Source of the DNA: Arcobacter nitrofigilis DSM 7299
GTDB taxonomy: Bacteria > Campylobacterota > Campylobacteria > Campylobacterales > Arcobacteraceae
Direction: 5' to 3'
DNA length: 64,000 nt
Assembly: GCF_000092245.1 (NCBI RefSeq)
Contig: NC_014166.1
Span: 1,984,001-2,048,000, forward strand
Both the position numbers and the translations under genes were made by a program. Numbering within the stretch: the stretch's first letter is position 1; every line of letters begins with the position of its first letter. A model generated the notes under the pieces. The model was given only the letters and a program-made list of their open reading frames with translations, was not told the DNA's origin and did not search any database. Of the stretch, positions 48,075-55,673 are shown one piece after another.

Positions 48075-48142
48075 TATAACGTTTAAAATGAGCCGATGAA
48101 TTGCCCGCAGGGTAATTTATTGGCTCCACTAGTTTGTTATAC
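48075..48142 (-). other. attC: attC site of cassette 16 (array end)
   Basis: Plus strand: TATAACG...GTTATAC with inner GAGCC-GATGAATTGCCC / GGTAATTTATTGGCTC arms. This is the main attC type. It contains the stop codon of the cyclotransferase-like gene. Confidence 0.9.
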
Positions 48143-48550
48143 CATAGTTGGTAGAGGCAAATTATAACTTTCCATACATAGTTTTAATTTTTTAAAGTAT
48201 TCAGGATTACTTTCGTTACTTGATGGTTCATTTAATAAAATACAACATAAAGTGGCAATTTTTGAACCATCATCTAATTCTACTAATATTGATTCTGAAA
48301 TATAATCAGTTAGTCCTGATTTTTTATATAAAGTATCGATTTCATCATGGGTTAATGAATATACTAATCCATAAGCTTGTGAATCTTTTTTTCTCAGAAG
48401 TGTTGCCATATTCCCAATTCTGAGTTGATAATCATTTGCAAAAGCAACTCTTTTATTTCTAGGTTCAACATTTTTATTTTTTAGTATTTCTTCATCCATA
48501 TATAATCCATAAAAAAATACATCATTTAATCTTTGGTTTGAATTATCCAT
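48137..48550 (-). CDS. Cassette 16: gamma-glutamylcyclotransferase/AIG2-like protein
   Basis: A 137-residue protein with the AIG2/GGCT start FFYGLYMDEEIL, then YQLRIGNMATLLRKKDSQAY and GLVYSLTHDEIDTLY, the fold's expected order. GGCT-type enzymes release 5-oxoproline from gamma-glutamyl groups; the catalytic Glu is not clearly identifiable here. It is 135/137 identical to the cassette 6 product at 55110-55523. TAA is formed by the attC GTTA core. Confidence 0.75.
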   Translation of the reverse strand: MDNSNQRLNDVFFYGLYMDEEILKNKNVEPRNKRVAFANDYQLRIGNMATLLRKKDSQAYGLVYSLTHDEIDTLYKKSGLTDYISESILVELDDGSKIATLCCILLNEPSSNESNPEYFKKLKLCMESYNLPLPTMV

Positions 48551-48566
48551 TTAAATCCTTTATTTG

Positions 48567-48633
48567 TATAACGGTTGACTTGAGAAATATTTGAGCCGCA
48601 GGGTCAATTATTCTCTCCAAGGTTTTGTTAGAC
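48567..48633 (-). other. attC: attC site of cassette 15
   Basis: TATAACG...GTTAGAC ends with inner GAGAAATATTTGAGCC-GCAG-GGTCAATTATTCTCTCC. This is a second attC subtype shared with the site at 53076. Confidence 0.88.
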
Positions 48634-48635
48634 TA

Positions 48636-49439
48636 CTAAAATAGTGTTTTTGTAAATTTTTCTACACCATCAACAAGTTCTTCAACTTCTTCTTTAGTTG
48701 GTTCCCTATCTTTATTATGGTCACAAAGATTACGGATGTCACCAAGCCTTTGTATTTGTCTCCAAGGTGGAACATCTAAAACACCTTCATTCTTTAGTAA
48801 TTCATTGAAATCATTAATAGTAGGACTTTTTTTACGAGTTTTAACATTATGATTAACTGCAACTTGTGCAAGATGTTTTTCAAGAACAACACCAGAAATA
48901 GCACCAGCACCACGTAAGAAACCATGTTTAATTAATTCTCGTGCTGTATCAAGTTCTGAGTCAAAAAGATCAGCTTGGACTAATTGTTTAATATCAAATA
49001 GGGTACTTTCAAAGCGTACTGAAACGGCATTTAAAATTGCTTGTTGTTGTCTAAAATGAGGTATAGCAGCATCGATATTTACAATTGTTCGACTGCCTCT
49101 TGTAACATTTAGACCTTGAAGATAATCTTCAATTCTATAGTTTTCATAATCAATATCTTTTCGTGGTTTTGGCTTTTCATAATGGCGTGTAAAATCATCT
49201 AATCTATCAGGAAGTAATTGCTTAATTAATACTTTTGCTTCCGAATACCAAGCTTGGTATTCGTTATTAAACTTTGGAAGTGATTTAATCGTTTTTGCTA
49301 ATTTTTCATCTGTTTTTGCAGCTTCATCACTTTCATCAGGATAACACTCATATTGCATGGCCATATGAAGCTTTTTCCCTTGAGCAATGAGTTTTTCTAA
49401 ATCTTTTTTGTATTTTTCAAGATTATTATTCATTTTCAA
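48636..49439 (-). CDS. Cassette 15: HEPN-like protein with R-x4-H motif
   Basis: A 267-residue, mostly helical soluble protein. The C-terminal part (about 160-265) has the HEPN-type pattern, with RGAGAISGVVLEKHLAQVA as the helix before, and DIRNLCDHNKDREPTKEEVE holding R236-x4-H241, the putative ribonuclease site. HEPN proteins often act as toxins or antiphage effectors. There is no partner gene in the cassette. Integron context supports an accessory, possibly defensive, role (inference). Confidence 0.65.
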   Translation of the reverse strand: MKMNNNLEKYKKDLEKLIAQGKKLHMAMQYECYPDESDEAAKTDEKLAKTIKSLPKFNNEYQAWYSEAKVLIKQLLPDRLDDFTRHYEKPKPRKDIDYENYRIEDYLQGLNVTRGSRTIVNIDAAIPHFRQQQAILNAVSVRFESTLFDIKQLVQADLFDSELDTARELIKHGFLRGAGAISGVVLEKHLAQVAVNHNVKTRKKSPTINDFNELLKNEGVLDVPPWRQIQRLGDIRNLCDHNKDREPTKEEVEELVDGVEKFTKTLF

Positions 49440-49459
49440 TTAACCTTTTATGTATGTTG

Positions 49460-49529
49460 TCTAACGTTTAAAATGAGCAATCAAAAAACCGCTCGCGGTT
49501 TTTGATTGGTCTCCTTTGATTTGTTGGTT
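49460..49529 (-). other. attC: attC site of cassette 14
   Basis: TCTAACG...GTTGGTT ends. The inner arms GAGCAATCAAAAAACCG / CGGTTTTTGATTGGTCTC give the longest perfect stem of the array's short sites. The arm sequence differs from the main type while the outer parts are the same. Confidence 0.87.
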
Positions 49530-50073
49530 AATCACAACAGTCATAATCTTTAAGACTGCTTGATAATTTTTCTAATTCGTTTTTATGAAAGTCATTTTGA
49601 TCTAAGCCGTTACACCTATTTTGAATGTCAGCTAATGTCCAAAAACCATCACTAGGTATGCCTTTGTTTGTAACAAGTATAGCTGTTATTACTGCATTAG
49701 TAATAGGTCTAAAATCACTGGAAATTTCTTCTACTAAATATCGTGTATCATTATCAGAAAAATAATCCAGTCCAAATGTATTTAGAAAACTATTAAATTC
49801 TTGATAATGCTTTGTTAATTTTTGCTTTGCAGCTTTACATAAATAGTTCGCTATAGTCCTCTTATATTTTAACCTTTTCAAAACTTGTTCTTCATCGAAT
49901 TTTTTTGGATTATATAATGCACAATTCCAACTTTCTTTATCTACGATAATCTTTGAATTTTTACCATCATATTTTTCAATAGCAGTAGATGGAAGAGTAA
50001 GTATTTTGATACAGTCGGATTCTAAAATATAACCTCTTTTATTAAGATGATTTGTAATTTCTTTTGATGTCAT
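49528..50073 (-). CDS. Cassette 14: unknown soluble protein
   Basis: A 181-residue protein I do not recognise. It opens TSKEITNHLNKRGYILESDC, which could be a winged-helix-like segment, has a basic middle (KRLKYKRTIANYLCKAAKQK) and ends with two Cys (KDYDCCD). No signal peptide or membrane segment. The stop codon lies in the attC core. Confidence 0.6.
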   Translation of the reverse strand: MTSKEITNHLNKRGYILESDCIKILTLPSTAIEKYDGKNSKIIVDKESWNCALYNPKKFDEEQVLKRLKYKRTIANYLCKAAKQKLTKHYQEFNSFLNTFGLDYFSDNDTRYLVEEISSDFRPITNAVITAILVTNKGIPSDGFWTLADIQNRCNGLDQNDFHKNELEKLSSSLKDYDCCD

Positions 50074-50092
50074 TAATTTCCTTTCTTATTTA

Positions 50093-50224
50093 ACTAACGT
50101 TTGAGTTGAGAAACAAGGGTATGCTATCATTTGATTATTTCAACTTTTATTTTTACTTCTTTGTTCTAAAAAGTTTGAATTAACCAATGTGTACCCTTGT
50201 CTTTCTTCCAAAGTTTTGTTAGTC
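50093..50224 (-). other. attC: Long attC site (132 bp) of cassette 13
   Basis: ACTAACG...GTTAGTC ends. The inner arms AACAAGGGTAT and TGTACCCTTGTC flank about 60 bp of AT-rich loop, so the hairpin carries a long variable terminal structure, as VCR-like sites do. Its partner is the decayed copy at 55540. Confidence 0.8.
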
Positions 50225-50626
50225 TTTTCTCATAAAAACTAGATTTTTTAGGTTATGATTGAATCCCCATTTCTCATAAAATGATTTCATCTCTTCCAAA
50301 CAATATAGTTCAAAATTTTTGACACTATTTAAATCAGGATGATTTAGGATAGTATCCATTAATAATTTTCCAAGTTTTTCTTTTCTATATTTTTTATGAA
50401 TGATTACATCAAAAATAAAAGCTTTGTAAACATAGTCCGTTAACACTCTGCTAAATCCAATTAATTGTTTATTTTTATTTTCAATACCAATAATAACTTG
50501 GGAGTTATTTAGCATAACTTCAATCTCTTTTTTATTTCGCGTGTTTGTCCACCATTCGTTTTTGTATAACTCAAAAAGTTCATCAATTTGATTTTTGGAT
50601 AATTCATGGATAATTTTATAGTTCAA
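50219..50626 (-). CDS. Cassette 13: GNAT-family acetyltransferase
   Basis: A 135-residue GNAT fold. The acetyl-CoA-binding motif A is FDVIIHKKYRKEKLGKLLMD (x-x-R/K-x-x-G-x-G/K), and ELYCLEEMKSFYEKWGFNHN is the usual C-terminal Y-x-x-x-G-F block. The substrate is unknown; GNAT enzymes are common in cassettes. It is 133/135 identical to cassette 5 at 55668-56075. Confidence 0.82.
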   Translation of the reverse strand: MNYKIIHELSKNQIDELFELYKNEWWTNTRNKKEIEVMLNNSQVIIGIENKNKQLIGFSRVLTDYVYKAFIFDVIIHKKYRKEKLGKLLMDTILNHPDLNSVKNFELYCLEEMKSFYEKWGFNHNLKNLVFMRKD

Positions 50627-50647
50627 ATTATAAATTCCTTTCTTGTG

Positions 50648-50715
50648 TATAACGTTTAGAATGAACCGATAAATTTCCCACAGGGCAATTTATTGGCTCC
50701 ACTGATTTGTTAGTC
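50648..50715 (-). other. attC: attC site of cassette 12
   Basis: TATAACG...GTTAGTC ends with inner GAACCGATAAATTTCCC-ACAG-GGCAATTTATTGGCTC, the main type with a few substitutions. The gene's stop codon overlaps the right end. Confidence 0.88.
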
Positions 50716-51801
50716 TTTCGTCGATTTATCTAACATATCTAATACTAGATAAAATGGCTTTAAGCATTTTTTACCATATGTTTCCTGCCGTGTAAGGTCA
50801 CCACATACTTTTCTTGTTTTTTTATTTATATAATAAATGGATTTCGCAATAGTTTTATTATTATCTAACTTAAAGATTTCTACGGAGCTACCATGAATTG
50901 AATCTTTATTATAAATTTGTTTTTCAATATATCCATATTCACTTTTTATGCTTTTACTTTCGACGCCATTTCTATAATTTTTTTCGCTCTTATTATCATA
51001 ATATTTATATTTGAAATCATTGTTTGTTTTTTTATTAGAGTTTAAAGTTTCAAATGTAATATTAGAGTCAATTACAATTCTTGGATAAGGAAGAATTCCA
51101 CCACCACTAGAATTATAAGTATTATAATTATCAATTTTACAATATCTACTTTGCCAACTAGAATATAAAAAAATACTATCTAAATCAACTTCTTCATATA
51201 TAGTTGTCTTAGCATTTTTACACAGTTCTTGAAATGTATTATTCCCTTTATAGTTTTTTAATATATTGCCATATGGATTTAGTAAAACAATTAAAGTAGT
51301 TACAATAGAACCAACACCAATATATTTAAATAAACTAATTTCTTTGTTACTTAAAGGTATATTATCATATGTTGTTTTTCTTAACTTTATTAATTTATAG
51401 ATAATCATTCCAATTGCAATAAACAACAACAAAATAATAACAGGTAAAATATAACTACCAAAGATTACTTTAACAGCAAAGGTGGCTCCTCCACCTCTAA
51501 TAGTACTAGAGAATAATAGAATAGCAATATAAAATACAAACAGTGTAAGTACAATACCAAAAATAATCTTTACTACTTTCATATTTTGTAGTTTCTGGTC
51601 AAAATTAAATTTTCGTAATATAAAATATATACCCAGTGTAGGTATGATTATAAATAAAGGAATCACTAAAAGTGATAGTTCAATTGATGATAAATCTCTA
51701 AATATAGATAAGTCAATAAGTGTATTTAAAAACTTTAAACTACTTCTAGCAAGAAAGCTATTCAATATAATGGTCAAAATTAATGATAAAACAATTAACA
51801 T
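50710..51801 (-). CDS. Cassette 12: multi-helix membrane protein with soluble C-terminal part
   Basis: A 363-residue protein with five hydrophobic helices in the first 185 residues and a hydrophilic C-terminal half with several Tyr/Asn-rich stretches and Cys residues. I do not recognise the family. An N-terminal helix (IVLSLILTIILNSFLA) may be a signal anchor. Cassette-encoded membrane proteins of unknown role are frequent in sedentary integrons. Confidence 0.6.
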   Translation of the reverse strand: MLIVLSLILTIILNSFLARSSLKFLNTLIDLSIFRDLSSIELSLLVIPLFIIIPTLGIYFILRKFNFDQKLQNMKVVKIIFGIVLTLFVFYIAILLFSSTIRGGGATFAVKVIFGSYILPVIILLLFIAIGMIIYKLIKLRKTTYDNIPLSNKEISLFKYIGVGSIVTTLIVLLNPYGNILKNYKGNNTFQELCKNAKTTIYEEVDLDSIFLYSSWQSRYCKIDNYNTYNSSGGGILPYPRIVIDSNITFETLNSNKKTNNDFKYKYYDNKSEKNYRNGVESKSIKSEYGYIEKQIYNKDSIHGSSVEIFKLDNNKTIAKSIYYINKKTRKVCGDLTRQETYGKKCLKPFYLVLDMLDKSTKD

Positions 51802-51827
51802 ATTACTCCAATGTGTATTTTTTGTAG

Positions 51828-51896
51828 ACTAACGTTTGTCGTGAGCAATAGTTTTCCCACTAGGGTAAACTATTGGTCTCCTCGTATTTGTTAGGT
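51828..51896 (-). other. attC: attC site of cassette 11
   Basis: ACTAACG...GTTAGGT ends with inner GAGCAATAGTTTTCCC-ACTA-GGGTAAACTATTGGTCTC. This is a variant arm sequence on the common outer frame. The ORF of cassette 11 runs about half-way into it before stopping. Confidence 0.87.
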
Positions 51897-52384
51897 TTTC
51901 TATGTAATTTGAATTTCTTTTCTATAATACTATGTAATTCATTAAAATCAATATCTAATCCAGTAGATGAAATATGTATTGGACTTTGATAAAAAACATT
52001 ATTTAAGTTTGCAAAGAGTTTTTCAAACATATTTAATTTTTTCATATATTTATTTGGATTTTTGATATGTACAGTTATAAACTTTTGTCTAGATGCATGA
52101 GTTATGGAAATGTTATTTATATCAGTCCATAAAATCATTCCAATTGAATATTCAAAAATTCCAATTTCATTAATAATAAGTCTTGGTGATTTACTAAGTA
52201 GCTCTAAACTGATTTTTATGACTCCATAGCCAAAAAACATTATACTTATCATCCCAAAAATGTTTATTAAAAAACTATCTTTCATTAACATAAGGAAACC
52301 TAAGTATACAAAAAGAACTGCCCCAAGACATAAGAAAAATATTTTAAATTTATTAACAAAGATTTTAATTTCGCTATTTTTCAT
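51860..52384 (-). CDS. Cassette 11: STM3941-like membrane protein, ending inside attC
   Basis: A 174-residue protein with two hydrophobic helices (about 15-35 and 40-60) and a PH-like soluble domain: PRLIINEIGIFEYSIGMILW, TDINNISITHASRQKFITVH and SPIHISSTGLDIDFNELHSI match the pattern of STM3941-type proteins as I recall it. The last dozen residues (RKPNKYEETNSLP) are translated from the attC, so the gene has lost its own stop or was formed without one. Confidence 0.65.
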   Translation of the reverse strand: MKNSEIKIFVNKFKIFFLCLGAVLFVYLGFLMLMKDSFLINIFGMISIMFFGYGVIKISLELLSKSPRLIINEIGIFEYSIGMILWTDINNISITHASRQKFITVHIKNPNKYMKKLNMFEKLFANLNNVFYQSPIHISSTGLDIDFNELHSIIEKKFKLHRKPNKYEETNSLP

Positions 52385-52394
52385 ATTAAATTAA

Positions 52395-52461
52395 CCTAAC
52401 GTTTGAATAGAGCTAATAAGTGACCACTAGGTAACTTATTAGCTCCTATGTTTTGTTATAC
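52395..52461 (-). other. attC: attC site of cassette 10
   Basis: CCTAACG...GTTATAC ends with inner GAGCTAATAAGTGACC-ACTA-GGTAACTTATTAGCTC, nearly perfect arms. Confidence 0.87.
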
Positions 52462-52467
52462 ATTTTT

Positions 52468-53055
52468 TTATAAACATCCTGCACGTTTTTGATGTATTGC
52501 AACATATTCTTTATATGTTGAAAAGCCTTTTGGCAATGATATTTTTGCCTGCGGATTTATTTCAAGGTTCTTTTTATTATATTCAAGACTAAGTCTATAT
52601 GGTTCACATTCAGATTTATGTTCACCCAAAAAATAATATGCAAAACCAAGGTTAAGATATGCATTTGTTAAGGCATCGTAACTTTTGATTTTTAAAAACT
52701 CTGGAATTGCTTTTTCAAAATACTCTTTAGATTTAATAAATCTATTGTCATAAGTAATGTCACTATTACGAAAACCATATTTTTTATAGTTAATATGATT
52801 TTTTTCTATTGAAGGTGAACGTAAAAAGAAGCCATAGCTTAGGTATGCTTTTCCTAAGCATTCAGAATTATTGTTTTCTTGACAAATTACAATAGCTTCA
52901 TTGATTAACTTTTCTGCTGGAAAAGGTCTTCCGCGACTATATAGTTCATCTGCCCATTTAAGTTTTTCAATAGGGTCACTTGTACTTGGTACACCTACAG
53001 CAGCACAACCACCTAAAATAATTATTGCCAATATTAAAAGTATATTTTTTTTCAT
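52468..53055 (-). CDS. Cassette 10: TPR-like lipoprotein
   Basis: A 195-residue lipoprotein: signal ILLILAIIILGG with lipobox Cys17 (GGCAAVG). The mature part is helical with TPR-like pairs (KLKWADELYSRGRPFPAEKL, GKAYLSYGFFL, NAYLNLGFAYYFLGEHKSE), so it likely binds a partner at the membrane. Two Cys (SECEPY, RAGCL-end) remain in the mature part. The role is unknown. Confidence 0.72.
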   Translation of the reverse strand: MKKNILLILAIIILGGCAAVGVPSTSDPIEKLKWADELYSRGRPFPAEKLINEAIVICQENNNSECLGKAYLSYGFFLRSPSIEKNHINYKKYGFRNSDITYDNRFIKSKEYFEKAIPEFLKIKSYDALTNAYLNLGFAYYFLGEHKSECEPYRLSLEYNKKNLEINPQAKISLPKGFSTYKEYVAIHQKRAGCL

Positions 53056-53075
53056 TTACATTTTTCCTTTTAGTG

Positions 53076-53143
53076 TATAACGTTTAAGTTGAGAAATATT
53101 TGAGCCGCAGGGTCAAATATTTCTCTCCAATGATTTGTTATAT
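53076..53143 (-). other. attC: attC site of cassette 9
   Basis: TATAACG...GTTATAT ends with inner GAGAAATATTTGAGCC-GCAG-GGTCAAATATTTCTC, the second attC subtype (compare 48567). Confidence 0.9.
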
Positions 53144-53144
53144 G

Positions 53145-53597
53145 CTAAGTTAATTCTTTCATTGAAGTAACTTTATTTTGTTGATACTCTTCTGTTAAAT
53201 TATATATTCTACCTAATTTTTGAGAAGAAGAAATAAAACTAATAAATGTACAAAGTTCTGATATCTCTTTATCTGTAAATTCTTCTTTTAATAGTTCAAA
53301 ATGTTTATTACTTATATCTTTATGATTTATTGAAAATATTTGTGCAAATGCTATTGCAAGATTTATTTTTTCATCAGTTTGATAAGGATCTACTTTACCT
53401 CCCTTAACCATACAATATTCACATTCATTTTCAAAAGCTATAGTTCTTCTAACTTGTTCTAATAATTCAGTTGATAATGAAGATGATGTAAATAATGTTA
53501 CTTCTAATTCATTCCATTTATCTAAAATATTTTTATTATGCCCAATAAGTTTTTCAAATGCTGAGTTACCATAGTTAGAAAGTTTTATTCTTGTCAT
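53145..53597 (-). CDS. Cassette 9: AhpD/carboxymuconolactone decarboxylase-like protein
   Basis: A 150-residue helical protein of the AhpD-like group. The redox motif ENECEYCMVKGGK (Cys59-x-x-Cys62) matches the E-x-x-C-x-x-C-x-x-x-H site, with the final His replaced by Gly/Lys. TEELLEQVRRTIAF-type helix (here STELLEQVRRTIAF) precedes it. It may reduce peroxides or be a redox-inactive relative. Confidence 0.72.
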   Translation of the reverse strand: MTRIKLSNYGNSAFEKLIGHNKNILDKWNELEVTLFTSSSLSTELLEQVRRTIAFENECEYCMVKGGKVDPYQTDEKINLAIAFAQIFSINHKDISNKHFELLKEEFTDKEISELCTFISFISSSQKLGRIYNLTEEYQQNKVTSMKELT

Positions 53598-53629
53598 TTA
53601 TCTTTCCTTATATTTTTATTTCTAGTGCA

Positions 53630-53697
53630 TATAACGTTTAAAATGAGCTAATAAATTGCCCGCAGGGTAATTTATTGGCTCCACTGATTTGTTAAGA
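53630..53697 (-). other. attC: attC site of cassette 8
   Basis: TATAACG...GTTAAGA ends with inner GAGCTAATAAATTGCCC-GCAG-GGTAATTTATTGGCTC, the main type. Confidence 0.9.
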
Positions 53698-53700
53698 GTA

Positions 53701-54021
53701 TTACTCTGGCTTAGGTAATATAACATCCTCCGCACCAAATGGAAGTGGAGAATAACCAGCAAAACCTGGATAACCGGGGTATCCAGGATATCCCGGGTAA
53801 CCCGGATACCCAGGGTATCCTCTATATGGTTTACTTGAAAAATAGTACAAACGATTTTCATTTGTAATAGTTCCAAGATATTCTCCATCAGTTGTTACTA
53901 CATCATTATCATCCCAAGGTAACCATCCAATCCAGTCGGCATCAGAATTATAAATATTTTTCCCAATTCTAAAAGCAATCCATTCACCACTTGAATCAAA
54001 TAAGTTGTGTACTATTGTCAT
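53701..54021 (-). CDS. Cassette 8: WIGWLPWDD-type beta protein with GYP repeats
   Basis: A 106-residue protein. The N-terminal half (EWIAFRIGKNIYNSDADWIG, WLPWDDNDVVTTDGEYLGTI) has the repeated beta-strand pattern of a small group I recall as 4-fold beta flower proteins. It is followed by six Gly-Tyr-Pro repeats (DNA 53760-53820) and a GFAGYSPLPFG tail. The repeat codons vary (GGA/GGT/GGG, TAC/TAT, CCT/CCG/CCC/CCA), so the peptide repeat is older than simple slippage. The function is unknown. Confidence 0.72.
   Translation of the reverse strand: MTIVHNLFDSSGEWIAFRIGKNIYNSDADWIGWLPWDDNDVVTTDGEYLGTITNENRLYYFSSKPYRGYPGYPGYPGYPGYPGYPGFAGYSPLPFGAEDVILPKPE
53761..53823 (-). repeat. 9-bp coding repeat (Gly-Tyr-Pro x6)
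   Basis: GGNTAYCCN repeated six times in the cassette 8 gene, visible on the plus strand as GGGTAACCCGGATACCC and similar. It is a local GC-rich island in AT-rich DNA. Confidence 0.85.
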
Positions 54022-54037
54022 TGAAACTCCTTATACT

Positions 54038-54104
54038 CTTAACGCTTGACTCTAGCCAATAAATGACCGCTAGGTTATTTATTGGCTACGAGGTTTTGTT
54101 AGAT
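54038..54104 (-). other. attC: attC site of cassette 7
   Basis: CTTAACG...GTTAGAT ends with inner TAGCCAATAAATGACC-GCTA-GGTTATTTATTGGCTA. The stop codon of cassette 7 lies in its core. Confidence 0.87.
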
Positions 54105-55031
54105 GCCTTGTTTAATTTCATCAACTTGAGCTAAATATTTAAAAAACAATTCTTTATGTGTATCACACGTCTCTTGTTTAAAAGCAATATTTTCTTTTTG
54201 AAAGTACATTTGTAATATATAACTACCTAAGTAATAAACATAAAATTCATTTTCAATCTCATCAAAGTTTAACTTATTAAGAATTGTTAATAATCTTTGA
54301 TCAATATCAGGATGTTTTTTTTGTTTTAAATTAGATTTATTGCTTAACATCAATGCAGAGCAAAAAATTATTATAATACTTAGACCTTTTTCAATTTTAT
54401 TTTTTTCATTATCTTGAATAAGCATTGAAAATGCGTATTCATCAGCTTCTTTTTCTAATTCTTGTATTTCTTCATAGTTTTCATTATTAAAACCAAAATA
54501 ATAAGAACTATGGTTATTTACTAAATGAGCAATTTCATGATAAAGTAAGAATGCAACAGATGATTGAAATAAATTATTTATCTTTTCTATATAAAATGTT
54601 TCATCATTTTTGATAGAGTAATCAATATCAGGATTTGGAAGATTTCGATTCCAATCTGAATAGTTATCTTTTAAACTTATAGACCAGCTTAATAGTTGAT
54701 TAGCTCTATTTAGTAATGGGGGACTTAAATCTATACTTCCGTCAAATGTATTATCTAAAAGTTTTTTTTGTATTCCTTCTTCATAAATAACAAAAACTGC
54801 ATATGTAAAGCTCCATAAATGAGATAAGTGTGTTTCTTGAATTGTAATTTCTTTTGTGTCTAAATTGACAAAAGGAAATTTGATAGCTTGGTCACTATTA
54901 TCAAATAAAATATTTTGAGACACTTGTCCATTCTCAACATGTTTTTTATGTATTTCACTGCTATGCTCAGTGGTGTTTTCAAAAAAATTAATAATATTAT
55001 TATGTAATACTTGAATTAGTTTTTTTTTCAT
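54099..55031 (-). CDS. Cassette 7: Lit-like HExxH metalloprotease (peptidase U49-like)
   Basis: A 310-residue soluble protein. The zinc motif HEIAH is at 165-169 in FLLYHEIAHLVNNH, with the third ligand probably in ELEKEADEYAFSML (about 191-204). The preceding NNLFQSSVAFLLYHE and NPDIDYS context and the motif position near 165 recall the E. coli phage-exclusion protease Lit (about 297 aa, HExxH near 160), which cleaves EF-Tu during T4 infection. Lit-like activity here is inference; the fold assignment is more secure. Confidence 0.68.
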   Translation of the reverse strand: MKKKLIQVLHNNIINFFENTTEHSSEIHKKHVENGQVSQNILFDNSDQAIKFPFVNLDTKEITIQETHLSHLWSFTYAVFVIYEEGIQKKLLDNTFDGSIDLSPPLLNRANQLLSWSISLKDNYSDWNRNLPNPDIDYSIKNDETFYIEKINNLFQSSVAFLLYHEIAHLVNNHSSYYFGFNNENYEEIQELEKEADEYAFSMLIQDNEKNKIEKGLSIIIIFCSALMLSNKSNLKQKKHPDIDQRLLTILNKLNFDEIENEFYVYYLGSYILQMYFQKENIAFKQETCDTHKELFFKYLAQVDEIKQGI

Positions 55032-55047
55032 TATATTCCTTTTGTCA

Positions 55048-55115
55048 TCTAACGTTTAAATTGAGCCGATGAATTGCCCGCAGGGTAATTTATTGGCTCC
55101 ACTAGTTTGTTATAC
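55048..55115 (-). other. attC: attC site of cassette 6
   Basis: TCTAACG...GTTATAC ends, inner arms as in 48075 (GAGCCGATGAATTGCCC / GGTAATTTATTGGCTC). It is 65 of 68 bases like the attC of the duplicate cassette 16. Confidence 0.9.
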
Positions 55116-55523
55116 CGTAGTTGGTAGAGGCAAATTATAACTTTCCATACATAGTTTTAATTTTTTAAAGTATTCAGGATTACTTTCGCTACTTGATGGT
55201 TCATTTAATAAAATACAACATAAAGTGGCAATTTTTGAACCATCATCTAATTCTACTAATATTGATTCTGAAATATAATCAGTTAATCCTGATTTTTTAT
55301 ATAAAGTATCAATTTCATCATGGGTTAATGAATATACTAATCCATAAGCTTGTGAATCTTTTTTTCTCAGAAGTGTTGCCATATTCCCAATTCTGAGTTG
55401 ATAATCATTTGCAAAAGCAACTCTTTTATTTCTAGGTTCAACATTTTTATTTTTTAGTATTTCTTCATCCATATATAATCCATAAAAAAATACATCATTT
55501 AATCTTTGGTTCGAATTATCCAT
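55110..55523 (-). CDS. Cassette 6: gamma-glutamylcyclotransferase/AIG2-like protein (duplicate)
   Basis: A 137-residue AIG2/GGCT-like protein with the same YGLYMD start as cassette 16. Only two residues differ (Asn/Ser in the EPSSxES loop and Met/Thr near the C-terminus), with a handful of silent changes. Both copies keep their own main-type attC, so it was duplicated as a whole cassette. Confidence 0.75.
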   Translation of the reverse strand: MDNSNQRLNDVFFYGLYMDEEILKNKNVEPRNKRVAFANDYQLRIGNMATLLRKKDSQAYGLVYSLTHDEIDTLYKKSGLTDYISESILVELDDGSKIATLCCILLNEPSSSESNPEYFKKLKLCMESYNLPLPTTV

Positions 55524-55539
55524 TTAAATCCTTTATTTG

Positions 55540-55673
55540 TATAATATTGGACTTGAAAAACAAAGGTGTTTTACACTTGATAGCTCAATCTGCCATTTTT
55601 TGTTAGTTTACAAGATAAAACTTTAAATTATCGCAAGTATATCCTTATTTTTCTTTCCAAGATTTTGTTAGTC
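55540..55673 (-). other. attC: Long attC site (about 134 bp) of cassette 5, decayed R' box
   Basis: GTTAGTC is intact at the gene side (55667-55673), but the far end reads TATAATATTGGA where TATAACG is expected, losing the AAC/GTT core. Inner arms AACAAAGGTGT and AGTATATCCTTA are only partly complementary. Compare the intact long site at 50093. Confidence 0.65.

Noticed and set aside
48220-48423. Plus-strand open frame present in both cyclotransferase cassettes
   Set aside because: It is preserved only because the two cassettes are near-identical. It is antisense to the real gene and lacks an RBS.
53622-53888. Open frame overlapping the GYP-repeat gene
   Set aside because: It is in another frame of the same repeat and reads through the attC; the WIGWLPWDD frame is the conserved one.
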